Of a stretch of DNA of 53,149 bases, positions 11,901-27,265 are shown piece by piece. The DNA comes from Spirogloea muscicola (Eukaryota; Streptophyta; Zygnematophyceae; Spirogloeales; Spirogloeaceae): the NCBI GenBank assembly GCA_009602725.1, contig WELB01000026.1, forward strand, positions 236,713 through 289,861, in the 5' to 3' direction. The translations under genes were made by a program, and so were the position numbers. Under the pieces are notes generated by a model. That model was not told where the DNA came from, made no database searches, and saw nothing but the letters and a program-made list of their open reading frames with translations. Each line of letters starts with the position of its first letter. The first letter of the stretch is position 1.

Positions 11901-13555
11901 TGACTCTGCAAGAACCTGGGTCACTCTGCCATTCGTCTTCGGTGCTTCTGAAGAAAGTAAAGCAAATGGTGATGCTGTTGGAAGTTTGTGTTGTGCCGCC
12001 CTGCCTCTCAAACTTGTGGTCGAAGAAGGAGGTGGTCTCGTGCAGGATGCCTTCGAGCATGCGGAGCCGGAAGGGCATGGTGCCCCACATGGGCGATGCC
12101 GGCCGTCGCTCCAGCTCTGACATGGTCATCGCAAATGCATCCGTCGACCTGGCAAAGACGATCAGCGCCTCAGCTGCTGATATCATGTGCGACGTCTGAG
12201 TAGCATACAAAGACACTTCGAATCAGAGCAAAGCAAGTCAAAGACCATGGCCTTTTCTTGGACTTTGCTGAGAGGCCGAGGTCACCCACCGGATGAATCC
12301 ACGGTGCATGTGCCTGTCGCCACCTCCATGGCCACCCTCCTCCTGGTCGCAGCCCTCGTCTCTGCTGCCATTGTCCTCCTTGTCGACCGACAGCGCTGTG
12401 GCGCCGGCGCTAAGCGGCCGATGCCGCTTTGCAGACGCCCTGCAGCACACCTCAGCAAGAACTTGCATCACAAATCCAGGAACTGATTTGCTGATTCGAA
12501 AAACGTGCGAGATAGCAAGTAGTGTGCAATGCTAGTGTCCTTCAAAGTTGGGTGCGACGCGTCGTGACTCAGCAGCTAAGACATGTCACGCATGCAGCAT
12601 CGGCATCCTGTACACTGCCGAGAGGGCTTGGGGCAGCCCGGAGTTCTGCAAGTGAGGAGGAAGGACAGTCCGGGGGACCGAGGAGGAGGAGGGCTCACCT
12701 CGGGCGGCGCGCATCGAAGAAGAGGGCGTAGTCCTCAGCCACCACGGCGCGGACATTCTCCATCCTCACAAGAAGCTGCGCGCGGAGCTCCGGCTCAGAT
12801 TCGTGGACCTCGGCCTCAGGGATGTCCGGCGAGGCAAAGGAGGATGCTTGGCGCTGTGGCCAGAGGGGGGCTCACTTTGTTACTGCGGATGGCCAAGACA
12901 GCCCGCTTAGGCGCGAACGAGGAGCTGTCGACCGCGTCCAGGTCCCGGGGCCGCATGCCCTGCAGCAAGCGTTAACGGCCAATAACGGCTGAAGCCTTCA
13001 ACCTCAGCGACACACAGCGCCGCATTGATTGGCCCATCTGCTGCGCAGCGAGAGCGAGAGCGAGAAGGAGAGGAGAGCGAGAGAGCCCCACCAGCTCGTC
13101 GAGGTCGAGAGCCATGCGTCGGTGCTCGCCGCCAGCGTCGAGGCGCACGACCTGTATGCAGCGTCGAGCAGCGGCGGCGGGCTCACTCAGCAGCTCCAAG
13201 ATTCAGAATGCCGACGTTGGCAGCTGGGTACGAAAGCCAAATCCTTTCCTGATTCTACACGTCATCCCGAAGCCTACTGCTTCAGGCGGACCTGGTATGG
13301 CTTGCCATCCGGCGCACTCGGCGCCAGCTGAGGCTCTGCGGCAGCGGCTGTCCCCAGTGGCGCTCTCTGCATGAGCTGCCGCCACACAGTGCCACGGAAT
13401 GGCCGCCCGGTGGCCGACTCCGCCTGTGTTGGTGCTGGTGGTGGTGGTGATGGAGGCGGCACGGCAGAGCTGCTGCGGCTGGCAGCCGCTGCTGGGCCTC
13501 TCAGCAGCCGCCGGGCCAGCCGCGCTGCGGAGCTCCGCTGCAGTGGTGCCGCCAT
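8884..13555 (-). CDS. MRS2: MRS2/CorA-type magnesium channel with C-terminal EF-hand-like tail
   Basis: Minus-strand gene starting at ATG 13555. Exon 1 (13555-13292) encodes an Arg/Ala/Ser-rich, acid-poor leader that resembles an organelle-targeting peptide. Next come 13151-13092, 12959-12876 (MRPRDLDAVD), 12775-12699 (LLVRMENVRAVVAEDYALFF), 12439-12286 (acidic insert), 12195-12014 (MPFRLRMLEGIL), 11825-11777, about 11590-11507, about 11330, about 10905-10843, about 10600-10545 and 10462-10300 (LDTTRNRIIRINLFTSI, end of the long helix and TM1). A small exon near 10030-10000 carries AFFGMNIP, the GMN signature. The exon at about 9923-9728 carries TM2. The family forms pentameric Mg2+ channels in mitochondria or plastids. 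After TM2 the frame continues in phase through 9556-9495, about 9278-9192 and about 9080-9022, which encode EF-hand-like sequence. The last residues and stop are uncertain; some mid-gene junctions are approximate. Confidence 0.85.
9022..9558 (-). other. EF-hand-like region of the MRS2 gene
   Basis: Three small exons downstream of the second transmembrane segment. The first encodes LRDLLQHMDDIDDIVQAV. The second encodes SRDGIVKKDDFLLLC, a degenerate EF loop lacking the first Asp. The third encodes ELDLVFRMLDTDHDGRLD, a canonical start of an EF loop with Asp at loop positions 1, 3, 5 and 9 and Gly at 6. Splice phases link all three to the channel frame (phase 0 after RRRAQ, then phase 1, then phase 0). 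The last loop residues and C-terminus are not resolved, because the simple continuation breaks frame. Confidence 0.65.
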
Positions 13556-14127
<572 letters not shown>

Positions 14128-17100
14128 ATGGCCGCTGCCGAGCGCCCCGGCGACGCCGCCGCCGCCGGCAGTTCCTGCAACGTCGCTCCCGATCACCGCC
14201 GAGTGATAGCCCACTTCGTGCGTCCAGCGCCGCTGCAAGCCCTCGCCACGACCGCTCGCCCGCGCTGCTGGGCGGCCTGCCCCTGTGACCGCCTGATGGT
14301 GCAGCCATGGCTGCGGCGCTGCGACGGCAGGACCTGGACTGCTTCTACGCACAGGTGGAGGAGCAGCGGCGGCCCGAGCTTGCCAGCCGGCCCCTTGGCG
14401 TGACACAGGTGGGCTTGGCTCTGGCTCTGGCCTTGTTGGCTCGCAGAGGAGCCTGTCTGCCGTGCCAGTCTCAGAGGCTGGCAGCCATGGTTGCCCACAT
14501 GTGTCGCAGGAGCATTGAACCCTGATAGCTCGAGAAGTCGGTGTCATGATTTTACACTACACGTAAGAGCTTACATGCACACCCGAGAGCGAAGTGATTG
14601 CCGTTGAATCAAACACTGACATAATAAAGTTCCGTATCTTCATCCTGCCACCACTCGATGTGGCGCTGCAGAAGTATCTGGTGGTGACGAGCAACTACGC
14701 AGCGCGGCGGCTGGGCGTGCCCAAGATGGTCCCCATCAGTGACGCCAAGAGGAAGTACGTATGCGGGGGCTGCCTTTCGCCACAAAGTCGGAGCCTCCTC
14801 CCGTCGGTCATTTACTGCTTGACGCTGGCAGAGGCTGGAGCTAGACAATGGCTGCGCTCGGACCCCTGCACTGGCAATGGCTGTTTGGCAGCTCCTGTGC
14901 TTTTGCTTTGGCAATGCCAAAAAATGTCTGCAGCAAGCCCTTTTCCTACCTCTGCTTCATATGCAGAGTGGAATCTGGGGCTGGCGCGCAGGTGCCCGGA
15001 CCTGGTGCTGATCAACGGCGAGGACTTGACGCCGTACCGCGCGGCTAGCCGGCGCATCATGGACGTTCTCCGCCGGTGGGGTACAGTGGAGAGGTGTGAG
15101 ATGCCGCCCACCTGAACGCCCGTCTCGCAATCCGGCTCCCCCAAAAAAGAGAAACGCTTGCATCGAGTGCCAAATGACTGCGCAGCCCAATATACGATCG
15201 CCACTTCAGAAGCTTGAAAGCGGGATCCTTGCTGAGCCTGTGCAGGCTTGGCCTGGATGAGGCCGTAGTGGACCTCACGGCGGAAGTAGCTGCAAGGGTG
15301 CGCGCCTGCAGCGTGCCGGCAGAGTACTGCGGCCATGTCGTCTCTACGGGCCCGGCGGTTGCCGCCGACCTGGCGCCTGGCTGCGGCAGCAGCGCCAGGT
15401 ACTGTCCAGAGCCCGGCAGCAGAGAGGAGGTGGTAGAGCTGCCGGACGGCACTCCGGAAGCTCCTACGCAGGACTGGACAGCGCGCCGAGTGGTGTACAA
15501 CGCATTCGAGAGCAGCGGCCAGGAGGTCCCAGCCGGCAGCAGAGGCAGGAGCCCGCAGCAGGGCCCGAGTGTGCCCAGGGCCCAGAAGCAGAGTGCGGAG
15601 GTCGACGCCACCGTGCGGTTGCCAGGTGAGGTCGAGCTGATGTTGGGCAGCCAGGTGGCGCTGGAGGTGCGGTGCGCCGTGGAGACCGAGACTGGGTACC
15701 GCTGCTCCTGTGGCATTGCCCACAATGTGCGGTGCTGGAAACCCCACCTCCATTCACACAACCCTAAACCCTAAACCTGATACTCTAAACCCGTATACCT
15801 TGCACCCTAAACCCCTAAACCTAAACTCTAAACCCCATCCTAAAGTCCTGGCGCAGCCATTTCTGTTGTAGCCCTTCCATGCATTGGATGACTGATCCAG
15901 CTCGGAGCTGCCATTGCAGAAGATGCTGGCAAAGATGGCGTGCGGGCTGCACAAGCCGAACGCGCAGACATCACTGCCAGCAACCGCGGTCGCCTCCTTC
16001 ATTGCGCCGCTCCCGGCCCGCAAGGTCAGCCACAACAGCCTGTCCTCTCACAATGACACATCTAGCAATCGGCTCGCTTGGACACCTCATTTGCCCATTC
16101 TTCAATGAAAACATGCTTACTAGTGGCATGGTATAGTGACGCTGGTCACTCTTGTGGAAGAATCAATAATGTCTTCACCCATCTCGTGATCAGTTAATAG
16201 ATGCAGCCATGTGCTCCAGCAGGAAAGGTAGGTGTCATACCGACACAGCCTACGGCCATGCTCATAAGTTGTTGAGATTTGATTCGCCTTGCACTGAAAT
16301 CGAAGCCATTATGCAGGTGCCAGGTGTGGGTCATCACTTCTCCAGAGCATTGCAAGAAATTGGCGTGCAGACCATCTCGGACCTGCAGCAGCTGTCGCTC
16401 GACCACCTCATCTCGATGTAAGTGCTGCCTCTTTCATGGCCTCCTCTCGACCCTTATGTCGTAGACTTTCATTCATGTCTTTCTCCAAGGTCTTCTTTGT
16501 AGCCTCCACTTTGCCCTTGTGTCTTACAATGATGTCTTCCTCCAAGTCTTGCAATCTGGGGTTAAATCAATGTTTCCTCACAAGTTTGCAATGGCATTGA
16601 TGTAGAGGATGCCTCTCCCTCCTCTGGGACATTAACCCCTGCTTTTTAATATGCACTCTGCCTCTGCCATTGTTTTCAACTGTGATAGCTCAATATATTG
16701 CGTGGCATTGGCTAGGTGCACTGATCACCTTTGCATTCTCATTCACAAGTGACAAGTGTCGTGACACTCAAGTCGGGCGCTCTTGTTGATCAGCTTTGGG
16801 CCGCAGGTGGGTGCCTTCATGCATGGAGCAAGCAGAGGGCTGGATGGCACGCCCGTGCGGGACAGGGGCCCGCCCAAGTCCATCTCCGTTGAGGACTCAT
16901 TCCGCGGTTGCACGTCCCTTGCAATCGCACAGGTGTGGTCCCAGCTTCATCCGATAGTGGACTGAGCAGCTTACATGAGGAAACCACCAGCTCACTAGGT
17001 GGAAACTCTCACTTCTCATGCTTACAATTCTTGTATTGAAATGGGTGCAGACTATCCTGGCCATGCTCGCCCCTGACTTCATTGCACGCCTGGACGAGGA

Positions 17101-18592
17101 CAGGGAGGAGACGGGGAGGACGCCAAAAGCGCTGACCGTCAAGTGGAGGGCGAAGGGTGCAGGCTGGTATGCCCCACCATCCCCCAAATGCTAGCATTGT
17201 GCCACAAGGTCCTAGCTAACGTCTTTCAAATTTCTCACAATTACTGGTGGCCAGCTTAGGCTCATGCTATTCTTTTGGCTAATGGATATACTGTCAGACA
17301 GCAAGGAACGGGGCTTGTACTAAGTGTAGGTGAATTCACTATCCAGGCTCCCAATTGCAAATTCCTTCCAAGCATTTCATTCAACAATGAGACAGCTCCT
17401 TTGCATGCAGCTTTAGAAATGTGAATACTTCATCCACGTCATCCTCACTTTGATCGTCTGCAACAGGCGATTTTCGTCAATATCATGCCCAATGCCGGCG
17501 GATGTCACGTCAAGGGCAATGCCAAGTGAGGGCCGGGCAGAAGCTGCTACAAGTTGCGCAGTGCGCCTACTGGCGAGGGCGTTCGACAGCGGCGCTGAAC
17601 TCAACCTCTTGGTTCTCAACCTTGGCGCAACAAATTTCGTTCCTGCTGACGGGAGTGAAGCAAGCCGGGATAACTGCAGCATTCAGGGCTACTTTGACAA
17701 AGATGCGGTGGTGCAGGGTACGGCAGTGATTCCTGCCAGCCTGCAGAGTCAGCTGGCAGAGCTGCAGCGGACATCGCCGAGCTGCGGCCGGCACCGCGGC
17801 AAGCGTGAGGCACGGGCAGAGCGGGAGGAGCGTTTTGGAACCATCATTCCAGGGAAAGGTTCACCTGTTGGTGCCAAAGGCAGCACAGAAGGTCGAGCTT
17901 CGCCGGCCAGGATAGCGTGGCATGACGAGACTCTCGCAGCCGAAAGCCAAGGTGTGAGCCGCTGCTCGAGACTCTTACAAGCAGACTTTGACCTTCTCGA
18001 AGTCTGCTGGACCAGTGTCGCTAGCTTGCTCTGCAGACGAAGGCGTGCAAGAGAATGGCTGTAACCTGCTCAGCTCACTGCTGTTATGATTGCATACCTT
18101 TCTTGCTGCTGAAATCTGCAAGCTTTTGCAGACGACGAGGCCGACAGCATCTGGCAGGACTTGCGGGAGGCGAGCTACATGCGCCAGCTCCGCAGGCTGC
18201 AGCCAGCCGGCGGCCTTTCCGCTGGCACTGCAGATAGGCACTCAAAGCCGGACAACAGCTCTGGCATCGGGAACCACGTAGAAAGCAGCTCGCCGGCCCC
18301 CGACGACAAAATGGACGAAGCTTGGGTGTGCACCGACTGCGGCGAGCAGGTTGGGGCTGGCCTGCAGGTAGCACAGGAGCACCAGGACTTCCATCTGGCT
18401 GCAAGGCTGCAGGCAAACGAGCAGGGCGGCCTCGACCGGAAGCCATGGCCACTCAAGTCTTCTCTAGACGGGTTGTTTGAAACGGTAGCTACTCGCCGGG
18501 CCTCAACCGCAGCACCAGCTGGAGACCTTGTGAAGCGGCCAAGGACAGCAACGCTAGATCAGTTCTTCTCCTCAAGACACTCGCTCTCCTGA
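14128..18592 (+). CDS. POLI: Y-family translesion DNA polymerase, iota type, with UBZ finger and PIP-like C-terminus
   Basis: Twelve exons: 14128-14217, 14331-14408, 14672-14754, 14992-15093, 15246-15726, 15920-16024, 16317-16417, 16794-16932, 17051-17166, 17467-17525, 17562-17951 and 18132-18592. All phases close, giving 734 residues. Exon 1 ends RVIAHF and joins DLDCFYAQVE (residues 31-40), the first catalytic motif. RLGLDEAVVDLT supplies the second carboxylate pair, D122/E123. KYLVVTSNY and LVLINGEDLTPYR resemble polymerase iota more than eta or kappa. Then come a palm/thumb region, a helix-hairpin-like segment (VPGVGHHFSRAL), a little-finger domain and SIQGYF, a PIP-like motif. The C-terminus has a C2H2 ubiquitin-binding finger (C648, C651, H665, H669) and TLDQFF (722-727), PIP-like as in polymerase eta. 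The protein would bypass DNA lesions at PCNA-ubiquitinated forks in the nucleus. An ATG at 14307 is rejected as start because it omits the first beta strand. Confidence 0.92.
15764..15845. repeat. Degenerate telomere-like CCCTAAA tract in a POLI intron
   Basis: Several imperfect CCCTAAA units (ACCCTAAACCCTAAACC, then spaced variants) between 15764 and 15845, within the intron 15727-15919. Confidence 0.9.
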
Positions 18593-19229
18593 GCACATCT
18601 GGTGCAATCCTAGCTGCCACGCTACGGAGTTGCTGAGCAACAATACATCATGGTACTTGAAATCACTATGTTATGTCAAGCGCTTACTTTTGATGGCTAG
18701 GTTGTCATAAGGTGCACGACTAATGGTCTGTATCTGGTATAGTAGAATGTTGTGCTGCATGCGGGGAAATAAGAATGCTACAGGGCTTGTTATGCCATGC
18801 ATACAAGTATAACGCATTTCTAACCGTCTAACAGTAGCACTCTTGACCTTCAAGCAAGCTTGGAGTTTGCGCTGTTTCGTTTCCACAAAGTGGACAGAGG
18901 CAGCTGCACAGCCAGTATCACCTGTATCCACGTACGGCGTCAACATGCAAGCCGCTTTTCGCATCTAGGGCTGGCCTAGGACATTCTCAGAAACACAAAA
19001 CGAGATTTCCTTTGTCACGGAATCAGCATCAAATGTGTGCGCGCCATAGCAACGCTCAGCGGGGCACCTTAAATGTTTAATGAGTGGCTCGCGCCTAAGG
19101 CAATTAGGCAAATGCGAAGTACATCTGCCTCCAAGCAAGCAAGCCTACACCAAGCGGACTCTGCTTGGATCGGAGGAACGGGGACTCTGCCGGGTCAGCG
19201 AAAAGAAATTTATGCTAAAACAGAAGGTC
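18593..19229. other. Convergent intergenic region between POLI and GapB
   Basis: Lies between the POLI stop and the GapB stop, so it contains both 3' UTRs. No ORF with recognisable content. No TGTAA sequence of the chlorophyte polyadenylation type was noticed just after the POLI stop. Confidence 0.6.
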
Positions 19230-23083
<3,854 letters not shown>

Positions 23084-23498
23084 GACTACGGCTGGCTGAG
23101 GCTGGCGCGGGGGATGCTAGGGGGCCAGTCTGGATCGGGGAGATAAGGAGGCCTTCGGATCTGGAATTTGGGCAGATTCTTTCGGGCGGGCGCTACCGAC
23201 GGTCGACCGGGGGAGCCTCCGTCTGAGCTTAGTGGGGGAGTGGGTGGTCGGAACGACGGGAGGCGCGGGCGACCGGGGGAGCTTGCTGCCCAGGGGGCCC
23301 CGAACGGTGCTCCCAACGGTGGCCTCGGCCTTTTGATGGGGTAGTAGGACGTTCTGACGGCACTCCCCGTCAAAGCCGGCGGGGTGCCTGGGCTAGGGCC
23401 AGAGGTAAATCAAACCTGTGCGCCAATGCCGCGGGCGCCGTATTGGTCCGCCGGCCAGCCGCCGCCGGACGCGGACGGCCAACCGATGCGCAAAGTCA

Positions 23499-23570
23499 CT
23501 CCGTCTCTGCTGTGTACCGGAATCCAACTTCGCGGCCTCGACGGCATTCCGGTTCACAGCAGAGACGGAG
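23499..23570. repeat. 25-bp inverted repeat (foldback) with 22-base loop
   Basis: Left arm 23499-23523 and right arm 23546-23570 are reverse complements except for one T-T mismatch (23515/23554). The outer 16 bases (CTCCGTCTCTGCTGTG and its complement) and the inner 8 (ACCGGAAT and its complement) pair exactly. It lies in the GapB/TRM8 promoter region. Confidence 0.95.
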
Positions 23571-23639
23571 AAACCGAGTCCTGCGGTTCGCAGTGAGTAG
23601 GGTTGAGTGTTCAAAACCCTGAACCTGTCTCCCGCCGCC

Positions 23640-23679
23640 ACTCCGCCGCCGCCGCCGCCGCCGCTGCCGCCATCGCCAC

Positions 23680-23710
<31 letters not shown>

Positions 23711-23716
23711 GCCGCC
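23640..23716. repeat. (GCC)n run directly upstream of the TRM8 start codon
   Basis: Mostly uninterrupted GCC triplets with a few CAT/CAC variants, ending in GCCGCC immediately before ATG 23717. Probably 5' UTR; it provides a GCC-rich initiation context. Confidence 0.85.
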
Positions 23717-26700
23717 ATGAAATGTGAGCTCCTCTCGCGCCTGCAAGGCTCGTTGGCCGGTAGCTCATGGCCGTCCAGCGCGTGCCGACGCTGTCGTGCA
23801 GTTCCATTGGCGCAGCCGCTGTTGCGGCTGCCGCCGCCACCACAGCCGCCGCGGCGGGCCGTCTTTGGCTCACGGCGTCTCAGCGCCGTATCGCACGCAC
23901 TCCCGTGCGCGCCGGACTCTCTGACGCGGGGCCCGGGCTGCAGACGAGGCTCGCAAGCGTGCGGCAGCGGCAGCGGCGGGCGGCGCCGGGCTGCCGCAGA
24001 AGAAGTTCTACCGCGCGCGCGCTCACAGCAACCCCCTCAGCGACTCCCACTTCCCCGTGTGAGGCCCCCTTCCCTAGATCTGCCGCCGTTGCCCCCATAG
24101 CAGAGAGCGCAGCAGCTCTCACTGCAGTGGATGCGCTCTGTCGCCAACACCCTGGCGCCTGCTGCTGAAGCCGGGGCGCTACTCCCGTGCCTCCCCCCTG
24201 AAACCTGCAGTCGCTTGACCAGCACCAATCTTGACAGCCTTTCCGTAGCCTTCCCTAGCCTTTGCAAACCATGTGAGCCTTTCCAGGCCTTTCCAAATTT
24301 TTCCTAGCCTCTCCAAGCCATGTCATTGCCTTCACTGGCCATGCCTGTCTGTCTGCGCCTTGCATAGCAAATCAAAGAGCCTTTAATAATATTTTAGGAG
24401 CTGTGCTGGGAATGAAGACGGGCACGACACAACAGGCGAGGGCTGCGCCAGGCATCAGGGGCGCTCTGCGAGGGCCGCCAAGTTGCCAATGTCGGCCCAA
24501 GTCGCTTGCTGCGCAGAGTCGTCAGCGCCTGCAAGGTCTAGCCAGCGCCCAGTTTGCTCCGTCTGGGGGCCAGCTTGGACGTCAACGACTGGTAGAACGT
24601 TTGACAAGGCGTTGGGCAAAGGGCAGGCATTCATCTCAGGGCAATGCAGCTTTCTGAAGAGGGCAACTGAATTTAAACCCTAATCTGAACCCTCAAATCC
24701 TGAACCCTAAACCCTGACTCCTAAACCCTGATTGCTAGGGCTTTAGAGAGGGCTAGCTCGTGACCAAGGGTCTATAGTCAAGTCAAGATTCAAGACATCC
24801 TTGCAGCACGCCAGCCTTTGGATGGTGAGCCAGCTTGGTGCTCGTCTCCGCTCTCATGCGCGTCTTCTGGCTGCATGTGTCAGCTCAGGCCTCTGTGCCC
24901 AGCCGACTTTGACTGGTCCAAGCACTACCCAGCCTCCTTCGATGAGGCACACGACGCCACTGGGCTACCAAGCGCGGCGGCAGCAGATGCAAAGCGCCCG
25001 GATGGCGAACGAGGAGGAACATCAGCTGCAGCTGCTCAGAACGGCAGATGGGGAGGTGGAGATGCCTCGCCAGACGAGTCAGCAGAGGTAGCACTGCCAA
25101 GGCAAGACGAGGAGGCCGCAGCAGAGGCCTCCTGCTCAGGAAGCGTGGCAGGTAAGGCATGGCGTCTTGCTGTGCACATTGCTTATAGGAGAGTGCGGCT
25201 GCTTTCAGGGCAGGGCTCCATGCCCCGGGCTCTGAGATTCAAGACCAACAAAGGATCGGCTCGCATGCTCCGGCCTACTTAAGCTCCACATGGAGGAGGA
25301 AGTAAGGTCTTCTATTTACTAGTGAGAATTCCACTGGCAAGAGAGCATGCAGACTGACTATTTATTGTATGGCCGCCTGGTGCGGAGCAGCACATGGCGC
25401 GGTACCCCGTGTGCAGTTTGCGGACATTGGGTGTGGATTTGGAGGGCTGCTCGGTGCGCCTTTGCTGCATCTTGCTACTCTAGACAGTGCACACTCGGTG
25501 TTCTCTTGCTCCCAAGACTGTTCTGTTCAGCTCCCAAGCCAGAATTGCAAACACCAAGGGACTCACTCCTGCATTCTGCACTTGGCCACTGATAGACAAG
25601 TTTCACTTTTGTTGTGTCGTGCAACTGCTGAGATTTTTGCTTCATAGTCCTCCCCAAATTTCTTTTGTTCCCAGTTACGCTGGCTCCACTGTACCCCAAC
25701 ATACTAATGGTGGGCCTCGAGCTGCGAGACAAGGTGGGCATGTGTGGCTACATGGTGGTTGATTACTAATCTGCCATTGTCTGAGGGAAGTCATTAGCAA
25801 TCGCTGAGTGTTCTCACAGTGAGGCATTGAATTTGGGATGCATTGTAGCAGGACTATTGAAACAATCGTTCCCTGCTGTGAAAGACTTACAGGTCAGCGA
25901 GTACGTGCGGGAACGGATAGACGCACTTCGTCTTAAGCACCCAGGAAAGGTACCAATGTAAATTACAAGCTGTGCACAAGCTGCAGACTATCTTGTGCAG
26001 ATAAGACTAGTGAAAGCATGACTTACAGTTGTTGCTACAAGGAGTCTAGACACCTAGGGATGCAGCCATCCACTAGGATGCCCGCATCCGTGAAGCAGTT
26101 GTATTATTGCAGAGACAGAAGTTCACAGGTTGTGGGTTTGTCCCAATGCCTGGCAGTATACCAACATCACTGCTATCAGAACCAACGCCATGAAGTACCT
26201 GCCCAACTACTTTGAGAAGGGCCAAGTGAGTAGGAATTGCCTTAAGGATGCCAAGCTATGGCCTGTGAGCCTTCCTCGTCTCCGCTGAGGTTGTCTATAT
26301 GCAAGCACATCTATCGGGTGTCTACTTCTATGTGGTACTGTACCTGCTCTGAAGACATACTGTCTCCCTTGCGGTTGTGTCCTTGCTGCAGCTCACGAAG
26401 ATGTTCTTCCTCTTTCCAGACCCGCACTTCAAGGAGAAAAATCACCGGCGCAGAATAATCAGGTGAAAGCCAATTCAGATCTCTACTTGCAGCAACCTAG
26501 ATGCTTCTGTTAAGACGTGACTGGTTCATGTCGTAAATCGACAAGCACAGCTCCTGGAAGATGGAATTGGAAGAGCCTCTCTCATCATTTGTAACTCACA
26601 CTGTGTTTTGACGTCACAGCCAAGCGCTTCTGGCTGAGTATGCCTATGTGCTGGCACCGGGTGGTAAGACCTGCAAGTCAATGAGACCCCTTGTCACATG

Positions 26701-27265
26701 CATTGGCATTGTTTGTACTTGCATCACACAAATTCTTTGATGTGTTTGTTGCTCTCCGCAGACATTCTACTCATGCTGACATTGTGGCAACATTGCCACA
26801 ATTTGCAGGTGTCATCTACACAATAACAGATGTCGAAGAGCTGGGAGAGTGGATGGCATCCAATATCAGCACACATCCTTTGTTTGAAAGAATGTCTGCT
26901 TCTGAATTGGTGTGTTGCTCATTGTGAATTCAGCCTGGATATGGATTGACACGTATGTGCTTGCAAAACGAACCCAACATACAAGGTTGCTTTCTGCAGG
27001 CCGATGCTTGCAAAACGTACCCAACATACTCTGGTTGCTTTCTGCAGGCCGATGACATCATTCCTCCCCTCCTCATATACTCAACTGAAGAAGGGCAGAA
27101 GGTATTCATTAACTGCCTCAATTCGTGATGCATTATTTACAGTCATGTAGCTTGTGATAAGAACTGCAAAATGTCGTTAATAAATATCAGTACACTCTTG
27201 TTGATCATCAAAAGGTGGAGAGAAATGGCGGGAGAACATATTCTGCGCACTTTCGACGAAGGTAG
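23717..27265 (+). CDS. TRM8: tRNA (guanine-N7-)-methyltransferase, TRM8/METTL1 family
   Basis: Exons after the start exon: 23944-24058, 24889-25151, 25391-25453, 25675-25733, 25893-25949, 26157-26225, 26392-26462, 26620-26663, 26809-26909, 27048-27101 and 27215-27265 (stop TAG). With a first exon of seven bases (23717-23723) the total is 317 residues; a longer first exon ending near 23758 is also in phase. The family signature is complete: LPQKKFYRARAHSNPLSD at the N-terminus, SAM-binding FADIGCGFGGLL, NILMVGLELRDKVSEYV, TNAMKYLPNYF, the catalytic/tRNA motif MFFLFPDPHFKEKNHRRRII, VIYTITDVEELGEWM and the end VERNGGRTY. It makes m7G46 in the variable loop of tRNAs, normally with a WD40 partner (TRM82/WDR4) not encoded here. 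A low-complexity insert (about residues 60-125) separates the N-terminal motif from the SAM motif. Confidence 0.93.
24676..24745. repeat. Degenerate telomere-like CCCTAAA tract in TRM8 intron 2
   Basis: Imperfect units (AAACCCTAATC, GAACCCTAAACCCTGA, CTAAACCCTGA) between 24676 and 24745, inside the intron 24059-24888. Confidence 0.88.
26959..27053. repeat. Tandem duplication of a complete 3' splice site in TRM8
   Basis: Two about 47-bp copies, 26959-27005 and 27006-27053, each end TTGCTTTCTGCAGGCCGAT. The downstream acceptor (exon from 27048) gives the conserved protein. The upstream acceptor (exon from 27000) would add exactly 16 in-frame codons with no stop. Confidence 0.92.

Larger units (their letters stand above)
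23084..23716. promoter_or_regulatory. Divergent promoter region between GapB and TRM8
   Basis: The 633 bases between two start codons, both strands GC-rich. It holds a direct repeat around GACCGGGGGAGC (near 23206 and 23270), the foldback at 23499-23570 and the (GCC)n run before the TRM8 ATG. No TATA box recognised. Confidence 0.6.

Noticed and set aside
14307-14408. ATG 14307 as the POLI start
   Set aside because: It lacks the first beta strand; an upstream exon (14128-14217) with a good donor supplies RVIAHF and joins DLDCFYAQ in phase.
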